IMG/VR virus record: IMGVR_UViG_3300042885_000725
Span: 1 to 64,000 of that record
From: a virus
Length of the DNA: 64,000 nucleotides
Strand: one strand, 5' to 3'
In this document: positions 57,077 through 64,000 of the stretch, in pieces
How positions within the stretch are numbered: the stretch's first letter is position 1
How the letters are laid out: every line of letters begins with the position of its first letter
Made by a program: the position numbers and the translations under genes
The notes under the pieces: generated by a model
What the model was told of the DNA's origin: nothing
Seen by the model: only the letters and a program-made list of their open reading frames with translations
Database searches by the model: none

Positions 57077-59665
57077 ATGGAAAGAAGAACAGTTAGAATT
57101 TACAAAGCTCCAAACGGACAAGGTGAATATATAAATAAGACAGGTCAATTTTTGAAGAAAGCACAAATGGGTGCTGAAACAAGAAGTGATGAAGTCATGC
57201 AGCAAAAACAATTAGAACCTATAATGCAGTTTGTAGCGGGAGCATTGGATAATGACATGGAGCCTGAAGAAATCATGAAGATATTGGTATCTAAAGGTCT
57301 TCCTAAAGAACTAGTATATTCAGTTATATCAAATGTAATGCAAGAGCGTGAGGCTCCAGTAGAAGAGGAAGAAGAAAGTAAGAAAGAACAACCTGCTGAA
57401 GAATCTAAAATTGGACAATCAGAGTTTCAACCTATTGGTGAAGAAGAAGCTCCTGTAGAAGAAGATCAGGGAATGGATTATTATAATTCATATGCTGATG
57501 AACCAGAACCAACAATTGAAGAAGAGTATCAAGATGGTGGACCAATTCTTTCTTATGGTGATTTAGAAAATAACCAAGAAGAAGAATCTATTGATATGTC
57601 TCCGGAGTTAGTTCAGAAATTAACTTCACTTAAAGATTTTATAGACAAAGCTCCTTCAAATGATTTTGAAGGTTTTGATAAAGATATTAGTGAATATGAA
57701 GGTAATTATACACCGGTTGAATGGGATGTATTAGGAGATGGTTATGGTTACTATAAAAAAGGAGGTTCTAAAAAGAACTTTACAAAGAATGTACTAGCTC
57801 TTATTAAAAAACAAGAAGGTGGTGATAACCAAGACATTGCTCAAGGTAATAAAAAAGATACTTTAACAAATGAAGTTTCTAAAATTAAATCTTCATTCAC
57901 TGACAAATTAAAAGAAGTATCAAATAAAGCTGCTATAGATTCTATCTATGAAAAGATGATGAAGTCTAATGATCCTGAGTTAATGCAATCTGCACAAGAA
58001 CTTGCTCAAAACAGACAGAAGTCAAGTCAAATGGGAAGCTTTGAACCTGTAGCACAACAAGGTGGTTATGTAGGAGAAGAGCAACCTGACATGTTTAGTC
58101 AAGGTGGTTTTGATATGCCTGAAGCACAAAAAGGAGGAATGCAAAAACTTGGTGACTTCTTATTAGGAGAAAAATATACTACAGCTAATAATCCATATAC
58201 TGTTAAGACTGGTGCTTTGTATAAAGATCCTTTGACAGGTTTAACTCCTGTAGCAAGAACTGTACATAAGAGAGGTATATTAGGAAGACCTAAAAAATAT
58301 ACTGATTATTATACTAAATCAAGTAAAGTTGATCAAGACTTTATAAATAATTTTTCTGAAGGTAAACCTAAAGCAAATACTAAAAAGTCTGAAGATATAA
58401 AAGTTGATTCAAAAAAACGTGAGTATAATATACCTGATGAGCAATATGAAAAATTGTCTAGAAGAGATAAAAGACAAGAAAGAAAGTGGGCTAAGTTAGA
58501 AAATGAAACAAAAGAATTTAACAAAGGTGTTAATTTTGTTAATGTTGATGAGGAAGAGAGAAAGCAAAAAGAAAAAGAACTTAAAGCAGCAATGAAAGAT
58601 GCTGCCGCATGGTCTACTAAAATTGGTATGGATACTCCAGAATGGTGGGATAATGGAACTACTGAAGCTGCATTACCAGAAGGACTTTCTCCAGAAGATA
58701 TTGAATACCTTGATGCTCAAGATATTGAACTTGAAAAAGCTAATATGATTCCTATTATGGAAAGGCAAAAAGCAGCTAAAAATAGATTGAAATTATACAA
58801 TCAAGATAAATCAGATGAAATCTATGCTGCTAAAATTAGAGATAATGCATATAAGCAATTTAGTAATGCAGGAGATTTTAGACCTGATCTTTCTAAATTT
58901 ATACAAAACCCTGAAGATATTAAAAGACAAAAAGAAGAAGAGGAAGCAAGAAAACAAATGCAAGAAGAAGGTAGAGAAGCTGAGTATGAAAAAAGATACG
59001 GTGGTTTACCAAAAGCTCAAACTGGTCCAACAGTTAAGTCTGGAACAAGTGCTTTAAATCCCGCATCTGATCCTACTGCTAATTCAGGTAATTTAGCTGG
59101 TATGTTAAAACCACAAAATAATCCTAATTCATTTATGGGTGCGTCTGCTCCATTTATGAATCAAAATGCACCTGTTAATAAAGATGCTAAAGTTGATGCA
59201 ATTCAAATGGATCCTAATCAAACTAAAGATCAAAAAATTACTTCTTTAGATTTTGGTAATCCTGATGAAGATAACTTAGTTGCTCAAGATGTAGAAACAA
59301 AAAGAAACTTTGATGGTACTAACTTTAATAATAAATTTAATGCTGCTGCTGATATGTTTACAGGCTTTATGGGTAGACTAGATTCTGCTAAGAAAGAAAA
59401 AGAAATGTATCAAAATAACTTTAATGCTGATAGTCTTTATGGTGTATCTACTAATAAAGACAAAGGAGATTATGTAGCTTATGGTCAACAAACAGGAATG
59501 TTTAGACCTAATGAAACAGGTCAAGAAACTATGGGTAGATTTGCATATGGTCAATACGGTGGTTACATGCAAGAGGGAGGATATACTGAGGGAGATGAAG
59601 TTGATATGACTGAAGAAGAACTAGCAGAATTTATTGCTAACGGAGGTGAAGTAGAATATTTATAA
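57077..59665 (+). CDS. Giant GG-motif protein B
   Basis: 862 residues, acidic, mostly coiled or disordered. The start is MERRTVRIYKAPNGQGEYIN, with a helical domain near residue 40-95 (LEPIMQFVAGALDNDMEPEE). GG motifs: YQDGGP, YKKGGS, KQEGGD, AQQGGY, FSQGGF, AQKGGM, RYGGLPKAQTG, QYGGYMQEGGY. The C-terminus DMTEEELAEFIANGGEVEYL is a third version of the mini-domain in protein A. Long Glu/Lys/Gln stretches (about 480-660) suggest an extended, filamentous or cargo-like protein. Role unknown; virion protein by context. Confidence 0.65.
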   Translation: MERRTVRIYKAPNGQGEYINKTGQFLKKAQMGAETRSDEVMQQKQLEPIMQFVAGALDNDMEPEEIMKILVSKGLPKELVYSVISNVMQEREAPVEEEEESKKEQPAEESKIGQSEFQPIGEEEAPVEEDQGMDYYNSYADEPEPTIEEEYQDGGPILSYGDLENNQEEESIDMSPELVQKLTSLKDFIDKAPSNDFEGFDKDISEYEGNYTPVEWDVLGDGYGYYKKGGSKKNFTKNVLALIKKQEGGDNQDIAQGNKKDTLTNEVSKIKSSFTDKLKEVSNKAAIDSIYEKMMKSNDPELMQSAQELAQNRQKSSQMGSFEPVAQQGGYVGEEQPDMFSQGGFDMPEAQKGGMQKLGDFLLGEKYTTANNPYTVKTGALYKDPLTGLTPVARTVHKRGILGRPKKYTDYYTKSSKVDQDFINNFSEGKPKANTKKSEDIKVDSKKREYNIPDEQYEKLSRRDKRQERKWAKLENETKEFNKGVNFVNVDEEERKQKEKELKAAMKDAAAWSTKIGMDTPEWWDNGTTEAALPEGLSPEDIEYLDAQDIELEKANMIPIMERQKAAKNRLKLYNQDKSDEIYAAKIRDNAYKQFSNAGDFRPDLSKFIQNPEDIKRQKEEEEARKQMQEEGREAEYEKRYGGLPKAQTGPTVKSGTSALNPASDPTANSGNLAGMLKPQNNPNSFMGASAPFMNQNAPVNKDAKVDAIQMDPNQTKDQKITSLDFGNPDEDNLVAQDVETKRNFDGTNFNNKFNAAADMFTGFMGRLDSAKKEKEMYQNNFNADSLYGVSTNKDKGDYVAYGQQTGMFRPNETGQETMGRFAYGQYGGYMQEGGYTEGDEVDMTEEELAEFIANGGEVEYL

Positions 59666-59675
59666 TCTTAATAAG

Positions 59676-62600
59676 ATGAAAGTAAGAATTAAAAAAGTAC
59701 CGCAAGCTAGAACAGGATACCAAGTACAAGGTTCTTTAGCTAATGATGTGCCAGCTATGGGTGGTGCAGATTACAATACTTATATAGGTAAACCAAGTCT
59801 AAAAGCTAGTAAGTATATGACGGCTGTTCCTAGAGAAGAAGCTAATCTAGAAGCAGAAGGAGGAGAAACTGTATATGGTGATATCAATGGTGATGGAATG
59901 CCAGAACACAAAACTATCAAAGGTCCTAGACACTCTGGCGGTGGTGTTCCATTAAACTTACCTGATGACACTTTTATATACAGTGACTTCAGAGGTATGA
60001 ACATTAAAGAACCTGAGTTCTTACAAATGTTTGGTAAAGGTGGTAAGGGTAACAAAAGTTATACCCCAGCTGCACTTGCTAAACAATATGATATTGAGAA
60101 GTACAGAAAGATTCTTCAAGATCCAGATTCAGATAAAATTGATAGAAAGACTGCGGAGTTGATGATTAAGAATTATCAAAATAAACTTGCTGCATTAGCG
60201 TTAGTACAAGAAGGTAAGAAAGGATTTCCTCAAGGTATGCCAGCTGTAGCAAAACCAATGACTGCAGAAAATCAATATACTGAAGATACATTTGTTGATC
60301 CTTCTGTAAAGCAATTTGCTTCTCAGATAGATGGTAAGTTGAAAGAAGCAGAACAAAATGAAAATACTGCAGAACAAGATCCGGATTTTGCTCAACAAGC
60401 TCAACAAGCTCAAGAGATGAATGAAGGACAACCTGTTGCTCAACCAGGAGAAATGGAACAACCGATGGCACAATACGGTATGGCTATGGGTGGATATGAT
60501 CTACCTTTTGCACAATCAGGTATAGAATTAGGTCCTATTTATACACCAAAGTCTGATGATTACAATTATGACAGAAATCAACCTGGTATGCAAGAGTACC
60601 TTAAAACTATTCAAAGATATAATGAGTTAAGAGGTAAACCTGAATTTGTTCCTGTTGGAGAAGGACCATTAGATAAAAACCAGACGAGAGAGTATAGGAA
60701 TTTAATATATGATATAAATGAACATTATGGTCATGGAACTGCGTATGATCCAGAAACTGGAGAACCTATACCTCATAAAAAACTTACACCAGAAGAACAA
60801 TTAAAAATGTATAAACAAAATGTGGAAGATTGTCCTTGCATGAAAAAAGTAATTGTACAAGGAAAGTCTCAAAATAAATGTGTACCCTGTGAACAATTAG
60901 AAATGGCTCAGTATGGTATGTCCATGGGAGGTTATGATTTACCTTATGGTGATGATATGCCAGAAGCTGAATATGGTATGTCTATGGGTATTACTTCTAA
61001 GAACTATATGGGAAGACCTAAGTCTGCTATGTATGCTAGAGGTGGTGCTTTAAGAACATATCAAGGTGCTGAAGGTGCTAGTTCTACTGGTGCTGCCGGA
61101 GGTGCTCCTGCAGCTACAACAGATGATGGTACATTAGATGTTACAGGTTTAGATCCTGATGCATCTAATAAAAAATATCAAATATGGATGAAACACAATC
61201 CAGGTAAGGAACCTAAAATAATGTTAAATGGTAAACCTGCTAAATATGTACCACCTACAAAACCTACAGGTGACTTACCTTTGTCAGATTTAAAAGCAAT
61301 AAATGAAATAGGCTATAAAATGTTAGAGAAAGAAATAACTAATCCTAATTCAAAAGTTAGAGCTACATTAATTGAAGAAGCTCAAGCAGCATATAAAGAC
61401 CCTAAAACAGGTGGTAAAATTGGTATAAGTAAATACAGAAAAAATAGAGCTGTTCCAACTGGTGATGAAATTATAAATGGAATCTTAACTGGAAAGAAAA
61501 GAAATGATGCAATAAAAGAATCCGGTATGGATATGAGATATCTTAATAATGGTGCTACAGCTTTTGATACTTATGACGAATTAAAAAAGAGAGGTATTGT
61601 TACATCACAAGATGAATATGATAAAAAGAAAAAAGAATATGAATCTAAAGGTTGGGATAATAAAGATAAAATTGCAAAAACATTAAAAATTACTTTACCA
61701 ACTCCCGATCAAACTTTGATAGAACAAACTGGTGCACATGGTATTGCTAGAATGCAAAATAATAAAGTTAAAGGTGCATATAATAAATGGGGAGATGATG
61801 ATGCATATCAATTAGAAACTTTATTTGGTAGAGGAGATCATGATATACAAACTAATACTGGTGGTAATGATGAAACTGAAATGGCTGCCTTATATGGAGA
61901 TAATTATAACACATTATCACCTATTGAAGGTTTTGCTGGTCAATCAACATTAGCACATGGGGCAAATCCAAATACAGCTCAAGGAAAGTTTGAAGCTGTA
62001 CCTGAAGAAAAGAAAGAACAAGTTAATGCCGAACCATGTCCTTGTACAAGAGCTGACGGAAGTACTTATGAGCTTCCTAGAAATGCTGATGGTACTTGTC
62101 CTCCATGTGAAACAGAAGGTGAAGCAACAACTCCTCAAAAAACAGAACCTAAAATGTGGTTGCAAGATAAAATCAAAACAGCAGGTGCTTTTGGTGATTT
62201 AATGAGTGCTAAGAAATACACGCCTTGGGCTGCTAAGTATGATTTGAGAACACCAAAACCTACATTCATGGATCCAACAAGAGAACTTGCTGCTAATGCT
62301 GAACAAGCAAATATCCAAACTCAAGCTTTGGGTCAGTTTGCAGGTCCTCAAGCTTTGTCAGCTAGATCTTCTGGTGTAATGGGTGCAGCTAGTAAAAATG
62401 CGGCAGATGTATTAGCTAAATACAATAATGCAAATGTTAACATTGCTAACCAGTTTGAATCAAATATTGCTAACATTGAGAATCAGGAACAACAATTAAA
62501 TACAGCTTCTCAACAAAAATTATATGATCAGAATACTATTTCTAATCAACAGTATGATAATACTAAGAGAGCATTAAGAAATAATTTAATGAATCAAACT

Positions 62601-62933
62601 ACATCAGGTATAACAAACAAGATGAAAACAGATGCCTTAAATCAATTGTATCCACAATATCAAGTACATCCTGAAACAGGTGGGGGAGTTGATTATGATC
62701 CAACTAAAGCTAAACAAATTAAACATGAAATGTCTGGGGATAATGAGCAAGCATATTATGAAGAATGTTCTAAGCGTTATAAAGATGAAGCAACAATTCA
62801 AAAATGTGTGGATTCTAAAATGAAAAATGCTCCTTCAGGTGGAGGTAACTCTGGTAGAAATGCTTTTGATGCACATAATGCTAAAGAAGGAGGGTTTGTT
62901 TATGGTGATGTAACTTATCCATTTATACTATAA
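59676..62933 (+). CDS. Giant GG-motif protein C with PREEANLEAE domain
   Basis: 1085 residues. The N-terminal 190 residues include VPREEANLEAEGGETVYGDI, the segment RHSGGGVPLNLPDDTFIYSD, EFLQMFGKGGKGNKSYTPAA and LAKQYDIEKYRKILQDPDSD. I remember this combination as a conserved unknown domain in large marine and gut Bacteroidota phages. Repeats AQYGM-[AS]-MGGYDLP (about 266-280 and 410-424) and EAEYGMSMG follow. Two CPC-type Cys pairs (DCPCMKKV...CVPCEQL, PCPCTRAD...CPPCE) resemble small zinc knuckles. The C-terminal third has long coiled coils (about 870-970). Confidence 0.65.
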   Translation: MKVRIKKVPQARTGYQVQGSLANDVPAMGGADYNTYIGKPSLKASKYMTAVPREEANLEAEGGETVYGDINGDGMPEHKTIKGPRHSGGGVPLNLPDDTFIYSDFRGMNIKEPEFLQMFGKGGKGNKSYTPAALAKQYDIEKYRKILQDPDSDKIDRKTAELMIKNYQNKLAALALVQEGKKGFPQGMPAVAKPMTAENQYTEDTFVDPSVKQFASQIDGKLKEAEQNENTAEQDPDFAQQAQQAQEMNEGQPVAQPGEMEQPMAQYGMAMGGYDLPFAQSGIELGPIYTPKSDDYNYDRNQPGMQEYLKTIQRYNELRGKPEFVPVGEGPLDKNQTREYRNLIYDINEHYGHGTAYDPETGEPIPHKKLTPEEQLKMYKQNVEDCPCMKKVIVQGKSQNKCVPCEQLEMAQYGMSMGGYDLPYGDDMPEAEYGMSMGITSKNYMGRPKSAMYARGGALRTYQGAEGASSTGAAGGAPAATTDDGTLDVTGLDPDASNKKYQIWMKHNPGKEPKIMLNGKPAKYVPPTKPTGDLPLSDLKAINEIGYKMLEKEITNPNSKVRATLIEEAQAAYKDPKTGGKIGISKYRKNRAVPTGDEIINGILTGKKRNDAIKESGMDMRYLNNGATAFDTYDELKKRGIVTSQDEYDKKKKEYESKGWDNKDKIAKTLKITLPTPDQTLIEQTGAHGIARMQNNKVKGAYNKWGDDDAYQLETLFGRGDHDIQTNTGGNDETEMAALYGDNYNTLSPIEGFAGQSTLAHGANPNTAQGKFEAVPEEKKEQVNAEPCPCTRADGSTYELPRNADGTCPPCETEGEATTPQKTEPKMWLQDKIKTAGAFGDLMSAKKYTPWAAKYDLRTPKPTFMDPTRELAANAEQANIQTQALGQFAGPQALSARSSGVMGAASKNAADVLAKYNNANVNIANQFESNIANIENQEQQLNTASQQKLYDQNTISNQQYDNTKRALRNNLMNQTTSGITNKMKTDALNQLYPQYQVHPETGGGVDYDPTKAKQIKHEMSGDNEQAYYEECSKRYKDEATIQKCVDSKMKNAPSGGGNSGRNAFDAHNAKEGGFVYGDVTYPFIL

Positions 62934-62993
62934 ACTTATGACGTTTACAGAGAAATTAAAAATTTTATAGATTTACAATAGAAAAAATTAGCT

Positions 62994-64000
62994 ATGGCAA
63001 CATATATACAAGGTGTTACAGATTATATTCCTGATTTTCAACCATTTCAGCCGGATTATAATTTTTATTCAAATGTTTTGCAAGCAAAGCAAAATCAATA
63101 TGATACAAATTATAAATCATTAAATAATTTATATGGACAATTGTACTATCAAGACGTTACTAGAGATGATAGTAACAAAATGAAAGATGGTTATCTTAAA
63201 AATATTGACTTTGAGTTAAAGAGAGTATCTGGATTAGATTTATCACTTGATCAAAATGTTGAACAAGCTAAACAAGTTTTTAGACCCATATATGAGAATA
63301 AGAACTTGATGAAAGATATGGCTCTTACAAAGAACTATATGAATGAAAGATCAAAAGCTACTTCTTTATTAACAAGTAAAAATAAAGAAGATAGAATGAG
63401 TTATTGGGATGAGGGTATTAAAGATATGGATTATAGATTAGAGGAATTTAAGAATGCTGATGCTTCTAAAGTTTTAAACTTTTCTAATATATCTTACACA
63501 CCTTATGTAAATGCTACTAAACAATATCTTGACATGGCTAAAGAATACAATTTATCAGTTGATATTACTCAGCCTGATAAATCTGGTATGTATATGGTTA
63601 GACAAAAGAATGGTGATCTTATTATTCCAAGTTTACAAAAATTATTTCTTTCAGCATATGCTAATGATCCTGCTTTACAAAAAGTAAAAGCAACGGAAGC
63701 TTATGTAAAAAGAAAAGATGAAGCAAAAGCAAGAGCTCCAAAGTATAATAATAATGAGGTACTTGCTGAGAAAGAATACTTGAAAGAACAGTTTTTATTT
63801 TTAAAAGATTTTGCTAAACAAAAAACTGAACAATCTGAGGATGCTGTTACTACATCTAACAACAAAAAAAACAGTGTTGAAAGTGACATAAAAAGTGGAG
63901 ATGTAAATCCATTTCAACCAGCATTCTTACAGAAGATAGCTCAAGCTATTGAAGTAGATGATATAGTATATCAACATAACAGAAATATAAGTGATGAGTT
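62994..64000 (+). CDS. Virion protein, C-terminus beyond window end
   Basis: At least 335 residues, open to the window end. The N-terminus MATYIQGVTDYIPDFQPFQP, then DYNFYSNVLQAKQNQYDTNY, GQLYYQDVTRDDSN and LKRVSGLDLSLDQNV is a highly distinctive block I recall from large Bacteroidota phages, where these genes encode big structural proteins. The readable part is helical with a Lys/Glu-rich stretch. Its position after the GG-motif giants suggests that the virion gene block continues past 64 kb. Confidence 0.7.
   Translation, partial: MATYIQGVTDYIPDFQPFQPDYNFYSNVLQAKQNQYDTNYKSLNNLYGQLYYQDVTRDDSNKMKDGYLKNIDFELKRVSGLDLSLDQNVEQAKQVFRPIYENKNLMKDMALTKNYMNERSKATSLLTSKNKEDRMSYWDEGIKDMDYRLEEFKNADASKVLNFSNISYTPYVNATKQYLDMAKEYNLSVDITQPDKSGMYMVRQKNGDLIIPSLQKLFLSAYANDPALQKVKATEAYVKRKDEAKARAPKYNNNEVLAEKEYLKEQFLFLKDFAKQKTEQSEDAVTTSNNKKNSVESDIKSGDVNPFQPAFLQKIAQAIEVDDIVYQHNRNISDE

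Noticed and set aside
1-64000. Integrase, transposase, insertion sequence, retroelement or attachment site
   Set aside because: None recognised by motif reading; no reverse transcriptase that would support a diversity-generating element despite duplicated fibre genes.

Overview
The window looks like about half of the genome of a large, AT-rich tailed phage infecting a member of the Bacteroidota. Evidence for the host: several promoters match the Bacteroidota consensus TTG-N20-TAnnTTTG, translation starts lack Shine-Dalgarno sites and sit instead behind A-rich leaders (for example ACCAACAAAATG), and virion proteins carry SprB-like and G8-like repeats common in that phylum. Evidence for a phage: a complete packaging and capsid block (terminase large subunit, portal, scaffold-like protein, major capsid protein), a lysis cassette, several tail fibre genes and a very long virion gene block. 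Some features (HU/IHF-like gene near the terminase, a KGLN-type giant tail protein, large GG-motif proteins) recall crAss-like and other large Bacteroidota phages. The family cannot be fixed from sequence reading alone.

Layout. Bases 1-3300 are leftward and look like the edge of an early or regulatory arm: a cut-off helix-turn-helix gene, small unknown genes, and at least one and perhaps two transcripts without convincing ORFs. These units are separated by terminators, and four positions carry the same ATCAACC element, a candidate phage promoter. Bases 3301-3550 are the divergent junction and hold a striking G-rich, G-quadruplex-like stem-loop in otherwise AT-rich DNA. Rightward genes then run to the window end. 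At 3.5-5.3 kb lies a sugar-modification trio (glycosyltransferase, short DegT-type aminotransferase, hexapeptide acyltransferase). At 5.4-5.7 kb are tRNA-Asn and a structured non-coding tail. At 5.8-7.5 kb are small accessory genes including a GroES-like co-chaperonin and a DUF3310 protein. At 7.6-16.5 kb is a receptor-binding or tail fibre region with several duplicated families. At 16.6-17.9 kb is the lysis cassette.

At 18-30 kb is the packaging and head block: HU-like protein, zinc-binding protein, PD-(D/E)XK nuclease, TerL, portal, scaffold-like, MCP. At 30-32.9 kb is a run of tiny lysine-rich proteins, several with a K-M-x-x-GG-S/T motif. At 32.9-46 kb are connector, Dps-like and abundant virion proteins, many very rich in cysteine, including a tandemly duplicated two-gene cassette with SprB-like domains. 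At 46-53.8 kb are connector or tail proteins and an 1818-residue giant. At 53.8-64 kb are giant proteins studded with short GG motifs and a recurring roughly 20-residue mini-domain, followed by a structural gene cut by the window end.

The least explained parts are the ATCAACC promoter-like element with its small RNA, the G-rich junction, the GG-motif and mini-domain protein set, and the cysteine-rich duplicated cassette. All function calls rest on motif reading and memory of families. No search was run.
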